Below, in pieces: positions 1-8,303 of a stretch of 64,000 bases of DNA. Source of the stretch: Saprospiraceae bacterium (GTDB taxonomy: Bacteria; Bacteroidota; Bacteroidia; Chitinophagales; Saprospiraceae). The translations under genes and the position numbers were made by a program. Each line of letters opens with the position of its first letter. The first letter of the stretch is position 1. A model generated the notes under the pieces. The model was not told where the DNA came from. It searched no databases and saw nothing but the letters and a program-made list of their open reading frames with translations. The stretch spans positions 171,001 to 235,000 of the forward strand of contig JADJYH010000003.1 in assembly GCA_016719855.1 (NCBI GenBank), in the 5' to 3' direction.

Positions 1-2
1 AG

Positions 3-224
3 TACATGCTTGACTACAACACCCTCGAAGAGGTAGAAGAACTGCTTGACCCCAAGGTTTTCTACCGGGCCAGCCGCCAATGCATCGTCAACATCGAGGC
101 CATTCAAAGCGTGAAGCCCCATGAAAACCAGAAACTGACGCTGACCCTAAAAGCTCCCGCAAAAATGGAAGTGGACGTGAGCCGGGAGAAGGCACCAGCG
201 TTCAAAAAATGGTTTGACAGGTGA
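3..224 (+). CDS. LytTR-domain response regulator, C-terminal fragment
   Basis: This is the tail of a gene that begins before the window. About 73 residues are visible. They match the DNA-binding LytTR fold: the run 'VFYRASRQCIVNIEAIQSV' is the typical 'F.R.hrs.ivNl..I..v' signature of the last part of that domain. Proteins of this family are usually response regulators with an N-terminal receiver domain, paired with a LytS/YehU-type histidine kinase. The receiver domain is not visible here, so that part is inferred. The stop codon is immediately followed by a word-hairpin element and then the globin gene on the same strand. Confidence 0.8.
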   Translation, partial: YMLDYNTLEEVEELLDPKVFYRASRQCIVNIEAIQSVKPHENQKLTLTLKAPAKMEVDVSREKAPAFKKWFDR

Positions 225-225
225 A

Positions 226-316
226 AATTGTTGAATTGTTATATTGTTGAATTGTTTTTGCTCGTCTTCCAACAATATAACAATACAGCAATACAACAAT
301 ACAACAATACAGCAAT
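226..316. repeat. word-hairpin element (word like attgttgaattgtt)
   Basis: The left arm at about 227-257 consists of repeats of 'attgttga' and the right arm at about 269-316 of repeats of 'caacaatac' and 'gcaatac', its reverse complement. The element fills the whole gap between two co-directional genes, and its last bases supply the start codon of the globin gene at 315. The 15-nt string at 278-292 recurs exactly at 22091-22105 in another element of the same word family. Confidence 0.75.
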
Positions 317-737
317 GACCACTTCGCAAATACTCCTCGTCAAAAAAAGCTGGCGGCTGCTGCGCAACCTCCCGCCGGAATTGGTGGCGGATGCCTTTTA
401 CAGCAAGCTGTTCCTCGACCACCCAGAACTGCGGCGCATGTTCCCCAAGCAAATGGACGACCAGTACCGGAAGCTGATTGACATGCTCTCGGCGATGGTG
501 GCAAGGCTCGATAATTTGGAGAGTTTGGAACAGGAAATCATTGATATGGCCAAGCGCCACGTGGGCTACGGCGTGCAACCCAAACACTACGAAATGGTCG
601 GAGCGGCGCTGCTCTGGACGCTTGAAAAAGGGCTTGGTGCCGACTGGAACGAGGAAACGGCGGAGGCTTGGTCGGCTTGTTATGGCATCATTGCGGGACA
701 GATGAGCGGGGGTGGTCTCAACGCTGTACATCACTGA
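315..737 (+). CDS. single-domain globin (Vitreoscilla/flavohaemoglobin-like)
   Basis: This 140-residue protein has the size and pattern of a bacterial single-domain globin. The helix F region 'KRHVGYGVQPKHYEMVG' matches the 'H..lGv.p.hY..vg' signature, where the first His is the proximal haem ligand. The N-terminal 'SW..l...p' and 'FYSKLF.dhPelr.mF' match helices A to C. Such proteins bind oxygen or nitric oxide, and no reductase domain follows. I chose the ATG at 315 because the in-frame codons before it are the low-complexity word repeat. The gene converges on the Uma2 gene and overlaps its end by 20 bases. Confidence 0.85.
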   Translation: MTTSQILLVKKSWRLLRNLPPELVADAFYSKLFLDHPELRRMFPKQMDDQYRKLIDMLSAMVARLDNLESLEQEIIDMAKRHVGYGVQPKHYEMVGAALLWTLEKGLGADWNEETAEAWSACYGIIAGQMSGGGLNAVHH

Positions 738-1325
738 ACACCTCTCCCAACGCCACCTCCAAATCCGGGAAAACATCCGCTCTCACCGACTCTCCGCTGG
801 TGAAAATCTGGGCAAGGCCATACGACTCTCCATCGGCTTGCAGCAGGAAGCGAGTCAGGGTCTCCCGTTCAGGGTCAACAATCCAATACTCAGGGACGCC
901 GACTTCGCCATAGAGGTCTTTTTTTGTCTTCATTTCCTTGGTGGAATTGCCGGGCGAGAGGATTTCCACAATCAGGTCGGGAGCGCCGAGACAACCGGCG
1001 TCGTCGAGCTTGCTGGCATCGCAAATGACACAAATATCAGGCTGTACGACAGTGTATATGTCCTTGTTGGCCTTGACCGATTTGGCTTTGTTGTACAGGC
1101 GGACATCGAAGGGGCAGTGTATGCCTCGCAAGGATGCTTCTTAAAATACTATAGAATGTCCACTAACTCTTAGGAAATCTTTTGGTGCCGACGGCTCGGT
1201 GCCGCCATTTTTGCAATTCTACCCTTTATCAACTCCACAGCTTGCTCGAACTGCCAAGTCAGGTAGTCGGCGTAGGTGTAGGTCTTTTCCAGGTCCAATT
1301 GCGATAGGCTCGTTATTTTTTCCAT
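718..1325 (-). CDS. Uma2-family (DUF820) putative nuclease, frameshifted
   Basis: The 3' part encodes 'PDICVICD', 'GAPDLIVEILSPGN' and 'YGEVGVPEYWIVDPE', the hallmark core of Uma2 proteins, a PD-(D/E)XK nuclease-like fold common in Bacteroidota and cyanobacteria with no firm function. The N-terminus lies in another frame and starts at 1325 with 'MEKITSLSQLDLEKTYTYAD', the normal Uma2 start. In-frame stops appear at 1170-1172 and 1149-1151, and the frame changes again near 1115. The stops vanish if single bases were lost from short runs, giving 'FYSIL..HPCEAYTAPFDVRL'. I therefore favour sequencing errors over true decay. Expected length is about 200 residues. Confidence 0.75.
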
Positions 1326-1440
1326 TGTGGCTGATTTTCTTGATGGCAAATATACTGCATGCTAGCCCGTGATGTTCAAAACAAAGCCGTAATCTTGCAC
1401 CCGACTTTTTCCTTTGTACTTTTTCCTTTTTCCTTGAAAA

Positions 1441-3814
1441 ATGACGCAATCACCCGTAAAACATTCTTATCTCGACGAACTCAACCCTGTGCAACACCAA
1501 GCCGTGACGCAGATTGATGGCCCCGTGCTCGTGATAGCAGGCCCTGGCTCCGGCAAGACGAGGGTGCTTACCTACCGCATCGCCCACATGATTCAGTCGG
1601 GCATTGCGCCTTGGGAAATCATGGCGCTGACCTTCACCAACAAGTCCGCACGGGAGATGCAGGCCCGCATCGAAAAAGTGGTGGGGCCACGGGCGGGCAG
1701 GGTTTGGGCGGGCACGTTCCACTCGTTGTTTGCCAAAATACTGCGGGTGGAGGCACAGCACATCGGCTACCCCAGCAATTTCACCATCTACGACTCCGAC
1801 GACACGAAGAGCGTCATCACGTCCATCATCAATGAGATGAACCTCAACAAGGAGCAGTACAATTCGAACAATATCAAGGCGAGGATTTCTTCGTGCAAAA
1901 GCAACCTCATCACCCCGAAAATGTACGTCAATCGGGCGGATATGATGGAGGAAGACAAGTTGGCCAAGCGCCCGTTTTTCCACCAGATTTACGAAAAATA
2001 CGTCGCCCGCTGCAAGCGCAGCGGGGCGATGGACTTCGACGACCTGCTGTTCCGCCTCTACGAACTGTTCCAGAACCACCCGGAGGTGACCAACAAATAC
2101 CGCCAGCGCTTCAAGTACCTGATGGTGGACGAGTTCCAGGACACGAACCACCTGCAGTATTCTATTGTCAAGAAGTTCATCAGCTACGAGGGCAGCCCCC
2201 GCAACATCTGCGTGGTGGGCGACGACGCACAGAGCATTTACGCCTTCCGGGGCGCCACCATCCAGAACATCCTCGACTACGAGCGGGACTTCAAGCCCTT
2301 CGGCATCAAGACCTTCAAGCTGGAGCAAAACTACCGCTCCACCGAGCACATCGTGCAGGCGGCCAACGAGGTGATTTCGTACAATCGCAAGCAAATCCAA
2401 AAGACGATTTTCAGCGACAAGGGCGAAGGCCAGCGCATCCGGGTCATTCGAGCGATAACGGACAGCGGGAGGGCAAACGGGTGGCGGACGCCATTTTGGA
2501 GCAAAAATCGCTGGCATTTATCGAACAAGGAAATCGCAATCCTGTACCGCACCAACGCCCAATCGAGGGTCTTCGAGGAGTGGATGCGGCACTACAATAT
2601 CCAGTACCGGGTGTTCGGTGGCATGTCATTTTACCAACGAAAAGAGGTGAAAGACCTCATCGCCTACCTCCGCCTTGCCATAAACCAGCAGGACGACGAG
2701 GCGCTGCGCAGGGTCATCAACTACCCCAAGCGGGCTATCGGCGGCACTACGATTGATAAAATCAGCGCCCTTGCCGACCAGCGGGGCATCACGATGTGGG
2801 AGGCACTGCCGCTCACCGATTTCCCGCCCCGCACCCGTAATTCCATTGAGAATTTTGTGATGATGATTCAGGATTTTGGGGAGAAAGCCAAGACGCACGA
2901 TGCCCACGTGGTGGCCGAATACATCGCCCGCAAGTCGGGGCTGATGGACGAACTCAAGCAGGACACGACCGTGGAGGGCATTCAGCGGTTGGACAACGTG
3001 AACAGCCTTTTGGACGGTATCAAAACTTTCGTCGAAGACGACACGATTGACGATTTACGATTGACGAATGACGAGAGTCCCGAATCGTCAATCGTCAATC
3101 CCGAATCGTCATTCGATAAATCGTTGTCAGTTATTTGCAAAACATTGCCCTGATGACTGACCAAGATTCAGGTGACGCTGATGGCGACCATGTCACGCTG
3201 ATGAGCGTCCACTCGGCCAAGGGCTTGGAGTTCAAGAGCGTGTTCATTGCGGGCTTGGAGGAGCAGTTGTTCCCGTCATTCATGAGCTTCGACACGCCGG
3301 AGGGGCTGGACGAGGAGCGTCGCCTTTTTTACGTGGCCATCACGCGAGCAGAGCAGTTTTTGACGCTTAGTTATGCTGCCAGCCGCTATCGTTTTGGGCA
3401 GGAGCGCAGCAACCCGCCGAGCCGGTTTTTGGATGAAATCAACATGGCGCACCTCGATGCGGCGTCGCCGATTGGCAGCTCGTCCAGGGCTCCGCAAGGC
3501 CGTTTCGAGCGGACGACGGCACACCCCGGTGCAGCGCCAGCCAGTTCAAAAAGCGGCGTGACGGGCAGCTTCAAACCACGGGGCCCGCAGCAGGATGAAA
3601 TCATGCGAGCCGACCCTGCCACTTTCAAGCCCAGCCCCAGCGAGCAGATTCAGGGGGGCATGAAGGTAGTACACCTGAAATTTGGCGAGGGTAAGGTCTT
3701 GGCCATTGACGGCAACGGCGACAAGCGCATGGCGACCATCTTTTTCCAGATTTGGAGGTGGACAAGCAGAAGCGGATCATGTTGAAGTTTGCGAAGCTGC
3801 AGATAGTGGGGTAG
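1441..3814 (+). CDS. pcrA: UvrD/PcrA-type superfamily 1A DNA helicase, frameshifted
   Basis: This 3'-5' DNA helicase of about 791 residues acts in nucleotide excision repair and replication. Visible motifs are the Q motif 'LNPVQHQA', Walker A 'AGPGSGKT' (residues 33-40), Ia 'ALTFTNKSA', Walker B 'VDEFQDTN' (about 229), 'VGDDAQSIYAFRG', 'QNYRST', 'VTLMSVHSAKGLEF' and 'LFYVAITRAE'. The frame breaks near 3128 and near 3757, where the C-terminal 'DLEVDKQKRIMLKFAKLQIVG' lies one base off. A compensated double shift spans about 2455-2515, where another frame reads 'REGKRVADAILEQKS'. A word-hairpin sits inside the coding region at 3044-3115. The chain is otherwise complete, so I read the breaks as sequencing errors. 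Confidence 0.93.
3044..3115. repeat. word-hairpin element inside pcrA
   Basis: The left arm 3044-3074 carries 'cgattgacgatttacgattg' and similar words, and the right arm 3081-3115 carries 'cgaatcgtcaatcgtcaatc', its reverse complement. The two are separated by a 6-nt loop. It lies in frame and adds a stretch reading 'LTNDESPESSIVNPESS' between 'FVEDD' and the conserved 'YLQNIALMTDQD'. The position falls in a variable, probably surface linker before helicase motif V/VI. Confidence 0.75.
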
Positions 3815-3835
3815 GTTTGACCGAAAATCAAAAAC

Positions 3836-4324
3836 ATGCTTTCGAAACGCTGCTTTTTCCTACTCGCTTTCTCCTTAACTGCACAAATTTTGGCGTTTAG
3901 CCAAAATGACACTATCCCTCCCTTTCCTCCATTTGAGGAAGTTAAACCCGAATATCCTGGGGGCGAAATGGCACTTTATCAGTTCATTTCCGCTAATTTG
4001 GATTATCCAGACAATGCTTCTCGAAAGGGCATTCAAGGCACAGTTTATACCCAATTTTTCATTGATGAAGAAGGCAACGTAATTGAGCCTACAATAGTCA
4101 GGGGCATTGACCCTGAACTTGATGCCGAGGCGTTGCGGCTTGTAAAATTGATGCCTAAATGGCAGCCAGGAATTCAGCGGGGCAAACAAAAACCAAGCAA
4201 GAATTTGAAGCCAAAGGGCATTGGCGCAAGGGGCGGCCTGTCGGTATATTATCACCTCATGTACTGGTTGGTTATGAGGTTTGGAAGAAAAACAAATGGT
4301 CTATCGTACCTTATGGCGGCCTGA
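3836..4324 (+). CDS. TonB C-terminal-domain protein, truncated or fused
   Basis: A signal peptide (residues 1-22, ending 'LAFSQ') is followed by a TonB C-terminal domain: 'KPEYPGGEMALYQFISANLDYP', 'GIQGTVYTQFFIDEEGNV' and 'EALRLVKLMPKWQPGIQRGK'. The domain normally ends soon after with a strand such as 'PV.v.f..Pi.F'. Here it runs into an unrelated sequence after about residue 118. A beta-barrel-like reading in another frame begins there. Either a deletion joined two genes or the assembly is wrong. Stand-alone secreted proteins of this type are common in Bacteroidota, and their partner is usually unknown. Confidence 0.65.
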   Translation: MLSKRCFFLLAFSLTAQILAFSQNDTIPPFPPFEEVKPEYPGGEMALYQFISANLDYPDNASRKGIQGTVYTQFFIDEEGNVIEPTIVRGIDPELDAEALRLVKLMPKWQPGIQRGKQKPSKNLKPKGIGARGGLSVYYHLMYWLVMRFGRKTNGLSYLMAA

Positions 4325-4587
4325 GTTTAAGTGGTTTTTTACCTTCAAAACTGGAAAAATCCGACCCAAAAGGAGGCTTCCAGCTTGACAATACCTCCTT
4401 CGCAACGGGGGCGATGGCACCCTTCCCTTACCGCTACAAAAACCGAGGGCCAAGCAGGTTCAACACTTCACTGTTGCGGTTCAGGATAGGGTACAACTAC
4501 ATGAAGTTTAATGACTTTTTAAAAGGAAGCAGTTTGGCATTTTCTGTTGGATGGGGAAGAGAATTTAGCGGAAAGTCCAATCGTTGA
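4200..4587 (+). pseudogene. remnant of an outer-membrane beta-barrel protein
   Basis: A frame shifted relative to the TonB-domain gene reads 'KGRPVGILSPHVLVGYEVWK', 'WSIVPYGGLSLSG' and, at the end, 'LLRFRIGYNYMKFND' and 'GSSLAFSVGWGREF'. Alternating hydrophobic strands with terminal aromatic residues are what the last strands of a small Bacteroidota outer-membrane barrel look like. No signal peptide or N-terminal half exists in front of it, so this is the 3' end only. The family assignment is from strand pattern alone. Confidence 0.45.
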
Positions 4588-4593
4588 TTCAGT

Positions 4594-5571
4594 ATGAAAA
4601 AAGAAACATCCTTCGCACTCATCACCGGTGCCTCCCAGGGCCTTGGCCGAGCGATGGCCTTCGAGCTTGCGAAGCGAAAAACAAACTTGCTGTTGGTTGC
4701 CTTGCCCAATGAAAACCTTCATCAGCTAGCCGCACAACTCGCTGATTTTCAAATACTTGTCCATTGTTTTGAAACCGACCTTTCCCTTCGGGAAAACGTG
4801 CTTTCGCTGTCGCAAACCATCAATCAAAACTATCAAGTAAGCATCCTCATCAACAACGCAGGGCGGGGCGGCTCGAAACGTTTTGAGGAGGTTGAATTAG
4901 ACTACCTCGATGGCATTTTGCAACTGAACATCGTGGCCACGACGCTGCTGACCCACCTGCTACTGCCCAATTTGCGCCAGCAAAACCAAGCTTGGATTCT
5001 GAACGTGAGCAGCATGGCTGCTTTCAGTCCAATAGGCTTCAAGACCGTTTATCCGGCCAGCAAGGCATTCATCAGGCACTGGTCGCTGGGGTTGCGGGAG
5101 GAGTTGAAAGGAAGCGGCGTTTCAGTGTGCGTGGTCTATCCCGGGCCGATGAAGACGAATCAAGATGTCACGCAACGCATTGAAAACCAGGGATTTAAAG
5201 GGAATATTGGATTGCTCACACCGGAAGATGTGGCAGTCATTGCCCTGCGGCAAATGTTTCAAAACAGGGGCACCATCGTGCTAGGTTTTACCAATAAAAT
5301 GAGCCGCTTTTTAATGGCCTTGCTACCGAATTGGTTCAAAATCCCGCTGATATCGAGGGCAGTTGAAAAGAAATCGATTGAACCTGCTCACTGTCTCGCC
5401 CTCTCACCTTCTCACCTTCTCACCTTCTTCTCACCCGCTTTCAATCCACCCACTCCGCCACAAACACGTTCGTGTCCCGAGTGCCGCCATTGTTGCGGTT
5501 GCTGGAGAAGGCGATATACTTGCCGTCCGGCGAGAACATCGGGAAGGAGTCGAAGCCCGTGTCAAAGGTGA
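4594..5571 (+). CDS. short-chain dehydrogenase/reductase (SDR), C-terminal run-on
   Basis: This is a classical SDR with the Rossmann motif 'TGASQGLG' (residues 11-18), 'NNAGRGG', the catalytic Ser in 'NVSSMAA' and the 'YPASK' Tyr/Lys pair. The substrate cannot be told. It resembles the DltE/YqjQ-like group with a hydrophobic C-terminus. Family length is about 260 residues, reached near 5380 at 'RAVEKK'. Here the frame continues for about 65 more residues through a half word-element and into the antisense of the next gene. A one-base indel near 5375 would restore a stop, so the true end is probably about 5380. Confidence 0.85.
   Translation: MKKETSFALITGASQGLGRAMAFELAKRKTNLLLVALPNENLHQLAAQLADFQILVHCFETDLSLRENVLSLSQTINQNYQVSILINNAGRGGSKRFEEVELDYLDGILQLNIVATTLLTHLLLPNLRQQNQAWILNVSSMAAFSPIGFKTVYPASKAFIRHWSLGLREELKGSGVSVCVVYPGPMKTNQDVTQRIENQGFKGNIGLLTPEDVAVIALRQMFQNRGTIVLGFTNKMSRFLMALLPNWFKIPLISRAVEKKSIEPAHCLALSPSHLLTFFSPAFNPPTPPQTRSCPECRHCCGCWRRRYTCRPARTSGRSRSPCQR
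5386..5437. repeat. half word-element (ctcaccttctcacc)
   Basis: The word 'ctcacctt' is repeated here with drift, but no complementary arm lies nearby. The words resemble the right arms of the elements at 31903-31940 and 56597-56634. It sits between convergent genes and is read through by the SDR frame. Confidence 0.5.
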
Positions 5572-6550
5572 TTTGCTCCAGCCCCGTGCCGTCGAGGTTC
5601 ACGGAAAAAACGTTGAATTGGCGACCGCTTTGGCTGTGGTGGTTGCTGCAAAACAAGATTTTCTTGCCCGACGGGTGCATGAACGGTGCCCAGTTGGCCT
5701 TGCCCACGTTAGTGATTTGGCGCAGGTCGGAGCCGTCCACGTTGCAGGTGAAGATTTCGAGGGCAGTGGGCTGCACGAGGCCCTGAGCGAGCAGTTCCTT
5801 GTATGTTTTTTGCTCCTCTTCGGTCTTAGGGCGGCTGGCCCGGAAGACGAGTTTTTTGCTGTCAGGCGTGAAAAATGCACCACCATCGTAGCCTAGTGCC
5901 TTGGTCACTTGGCGCTGGTCGGAGCCGTCAATGTTCATCGTCCAAAGCTCCAGGTCGCCGGAGCGGGTGCTGGTGAACACGATTTTTTTGCCGTCAGGCG
6001 ATACCGTTCCCTCGGCGTCATAGCCGGGCGAATTGGTGAGTTCTTTACCGATTTTCCCTTTTCAATCAGCCACATACATATCGAATTCCTGGTGAATTGC
6101 CCAGACGTACTTGCCGCCCACGCTTCGGGGCGCACTCGGGCAGCCTCGCCGCTGTGCTCGCCGTGCGTGCTTGCGAAGAGGATGGTCTTGTTGCCGGGCA
6201 TGAAGTAGGAGCAGGTCGTTTTGCCGAGGCCGGAACTTTTTGAATTGGTTTTGCACCGCCATTTGTCCCAGATTCGATGGGCATGGTGAAAATCTGGTCG
6301 CAAGAAGCGCCCCATTTTTCGTTGGTGGCCTGGAAGGAGCGACTTGCTGTCGAAGCTCCAGTACGCCTCTGCGTTGTCGCCGCCGAAGGTCAATTGGCGG
6401 ACGTTGCGGAAATGCCTTTTCGCCAGGAAGTCGAAGGGTATCGGTTGCCGGGTTGTAAGTCGTGAGTTGTTGGTTCACAGCGGTTTTCGAGCTGTGGCAA
6501 GCAAAGGCAACAATGACGGCAAGGGTGAGAAATGTGATACTTTTCATCAT
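5441..6550 (-). CDS. TolB-like beta-propeller lipoprotein, frameshifted
   Basis: The intact 3' half holds repeated PD40/TolB blades: 'IVFTSTRSGDLELWTMNIDGS', 'FFTPDSKKLVFRASR', 'MHPSGKKILFCSNH' and 'MFSPDGKYIAFSSNR'. The start at 6550 gives 'MMKSITFLTLAVIVAFACHSS', a lipoprotein-type signal with a Cys after 'VAFA'. Blade pieces for the N-terminal half (for example 'LTFGGDNAEAYWSFDSKSLL', 'YFMPGNKTILFASTHGEHSG', 'YVWAIHQEFDMYVAD') are scattered over all three frames, so four or more indels are present. Expected length is about 370 residues. Such proteins are periplasmic or outer-membrane associated, often with unknown partners. Confidence 0.8.
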
Positions 6551-6628
6551 AAAAATTTTCGCAAAGATAGCCACCACAGCAGTTTTGCTACTTTTTGATG
6601 GGATAGCTTGCGTAAACGTTTTGTCAAA

Positions 6629-6699
6629 ATTGTGGTCGCCCAATTTATTGGGCTGACCGAACATTTATCGGTCAGCCCAATAAATTGGGCGACCACAAT
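6629..6699. repeat. perfect 32-bp inverted repeat
   Basis: The arms at 6629-6660 and 6668-6699 are perfectly complementary over 32 bp with a 7-nt loop 'acattta'. Each arm itself contains the smaller palindrome 'gcccaatttattgggc'. The stop codon of the GNAT gene lies inside the right arm, at 6672-6674. No poly-T run follows on either strand, so a simple Rho-independent terminator is not obvious. Confidence 0.9.
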
Positions 6700-7178
6700 C
6701 GCCGCTCCATCAAAACATTGTCGTGCCAAACGCCATCACGCTGCGCAATGCGCTCCCGGATGCCCACCACCCGGAACCCCGCCCCCTCGTGCAGCCGGAT
6801 GCTGGCAGTATTTTGAGCAAAAATAACCGCCTGCAAAGTCCAGAAGCCAGCCTTTTCTGATGCTTCGACAAGGTGCTTGAGCAATGCCTGGCCAACGCCT
6901 TGGCTCCTGAATTTTTCACCCACATAAATCGCCACCTCACCCACACCACGGTACACCTCCCGCTTGGAGTAGGGCGTTAGCGCCGCCCAGCCAGCCAGCT
7001 CGCCGTCGAGGAGTGCCACCCACCGGCAGGCCGGGAGGTATTTCTCGTCCCAGACCTGCCAGTCAATGGATTTGGTTTCAAACGTGGAAATGCCGGTGGC
7101 CAACCCCTCCTCGTAAATGCGGCGGACGGCAGGGTAATGCGCTTTCAGCAGTGGTTCGATGGTCATTTTCATGGACAT
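6672..7178 (-). CDS. GNAT N-acetyltransferase (phosphinothricin-acetyltransferase-like)
   Basis: This 168-residue protein has the Bar/PAT-like order 'YEEGLATGISTFET', 'VALLDGELAGWAALTPYS', 'VYRGVGEVAIYVGEKFRSQG', the acetyl-CoA loop 'RSQGVGQALL' and 'HEGAGFRVVGIRERIAQRDG'. It should transfer acetyl from acetyl-CoA to the amino group of a small molecule, with the substrate unknown. Family members end right after 'DNVLMERR'. The last seven residues here come from the 32-bp hairpin, so the gene's natural end was extended by that element. Confidence 0.88.
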   Translation of the reverse strand: MSMKMTIEPLLKAHYPAVRRIYEEGLATGISTFETKSIDWQVWDEKYLPACRWVALLDGELAGWAALTPYSKREVYRGVGEVAIYVGEKFRSQGVGQALLKHLVEASEKAGFWTLQAVIFAQNTASIRLHEGAGFRVVGIRERIAQRDGVWHDNVLMERRLWSPNLLG

Positions 7179-7247
7179 CTATGTTTTGCAAACCAATGAA
7201 AACAGGTTTTGACACCTCCCAAACACTTAAACACCCAAACACATTTC

Positions 7248-7706
7248 TCATGAGCAGCAGCCGGCGGTGGAGTGTCCCGCCAGTTCAAGTTCGAGCTTGG
7301 GCTTGCAGGCGGTAGGTGGTATAAACATTTTCACAACAACTTGATTGTCAGATATTTCTGCGTTCAAGGGGCGGTAGTTGGAGGTGGGCAGGTACTCGTT
7401 GCCCCACTCGAACAGGATGTCGGCATCGCCCCGCATCGGCTTCATCCGATCCACGATGTCGAAGATTTTAAGTGCCTTTTCGGTGGCCATGTGGCGCTCG
7501 ACCTGCTCATCGCCGGAGACCCAAAGCTGCACCACGGTCTGGAAGTCTTCGCTGGGCCTACCGCCGCAGTCCACGGCTTCGATGTGCAGGTTTTTGACCT
7601 CGGTGATGTGATAGGCCATTGGTACGAAAAAGTCTTGGCGGTATTCAAAAACGAGTTCTTTGCCGGGATTTTCCCGAAGGGTTTGCAGGAATTGATTGGT
7701 TGTCAT
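7248..7706 (-). CDS. DUF6428 family protein
   Basis: This 152-residue protein matches the DUF6428 pattern as I know it: an N-terminal 'FLQTLRENPGKELVFEY', 'YHITEVKNLHIEAVDCGG', 'TVVQLWVSGDE', and a C-terminal segment ending in paired cysteines ('GHSTAGCCS'). The function is unknown. In Bacteroidota this family often lies with ArsR-type regulators, as here. The paired terminal Cys and the neighbouring Cys-rich peptide suggest metal or metalloid binding, which is inference. It lies 68 bp downstream of the peptide gene on the same strand. Confidence 0.7.
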   Translation of the reverse strand: MTTNQFLQTLRENPGKELVFEYRQDFFVPMAYHITEVKNLHIEAVDCGGRPSEDFQTVVQLWVSGDEQVERHMATEKALKIFDIVDRMKPMRGDADILFEWGNEYLPTSNYRPLNAEISDNQVVVKMFIPPTACKPKLELELAGHSTAGCCS

Positions 7707-7774
7707 GTTTGATAAATTTTAATTTTTTGGAAAAAAGGGGCGGCACTTTCCAACGAAAGCGCCGCCACCAGGTT

Positions 7775-7855
7775 TTAGCAACAGCCCGTTCCGCAGCCGA
7801 TGCCACAGCAGCCGCCTTCGGCAGGGCTGTTCTGAATTGCAATTGAATTTAGCAT
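7775..7855 (-). CDS. Cys-rich 26-residue peptide in the arsR cluster
   Basis: A 26-residue reading frame starts with ATG at 7853-7855 and stops at 7775-7777. It begins 'MLNSIAIQNSPAE' and ends 'GGCCGIGCGTGCC', with five cysteines in the last 13 residues. It lies between arsR and the DUF6428 gene on the same strand, where a spacer would otherwise be. The density and spacing of Cys suggest a thiolate metal-binding peptide. It is too short for homology to be judged by eye, and the alternative is a chance frame. Confidence 0.5.
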   Translation of the reverse strand: MLNSIAIQNSPAEGGCCGIGCGTGCC

Positions 7856-7928
7856 AGCACAAATAGTTAAAAGGTGAAGAAATATGCTTTCCATCGCAAT
7901 ATCACGATGATTTTAGCCAAAAAAAAAC

Positions 7929-8241
7929 TCAGCAACAACGGCTGAACATCTCGCCAAATGCCGAGTTGAATTCCTTCAAAACAGCAGTGTTCAGGCAGTA
8001 ACAAACTTTCGGCGGCTCTACGCTGCCGGTAATGATGCCCGCCGTTTTCAGCGCTTTCAAATGCTGCGACACCGTGCTTTGCGAAAGTGGCAAGTGCATC
8101 CACCAGGTCGCCACAGATGCAGGCTTCGGCCTTGAGCAGGTGCTGCACGATGGCCACCCTCGCTGGGTGGGCAAGTGCCTTCGCCAGTTCGGCGATGCGG
8201 TTCTGTTCTGTGGAAAATGATGCTGTTTTGCTGAGGCCCAT
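7929..8241 (-). CDS. ArsR/SmtB-family metalloregulator, frameshifted
   Basis: The chain starts 'MGLSKTASFSTEQNRIAELAKALAHPARVAIVQHLL', typical of an ArsR winged helix. It continues 'KAEACICGDLVDALPLSQSTVSQHLKALKTAGII' across a frameshift near 8095. The 'CIC' pair at the start of the DNA-recognition helix corresponds to the As(III)-type alpha-3 sensor site of this family. The wing reads 'GSVEPPKVCYCLN' and the protein ends 'FSRCC' with two more cysteines. About 104 residues are expected. It probably represses its own operon (peptide, DUF6428) and releases DNA on metal or metalloid binding. Confidence 0.85.
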
Positions 8242-8303
8242 TTGTTGATTTTGAAACTTATCGCAATATTACGATGAAAAGAAGTTAAAAGTCAAGTCCT
8301 CGC

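Noticed and set aside
718..1325. Uma2 gene as a true pseudogene with two nonsense codons
   Set aside because: The two stops disappear when single-base losses are assumed, in line with the error pattern of the window. Decay is not excluded, but it is less likely.
1450..2517. A 355-residue frame antisense to pcrA
   Set aside because: It is the mirror of a strongly conserved helicase gene with high third-position GC. No motifs or plausible signal are present.
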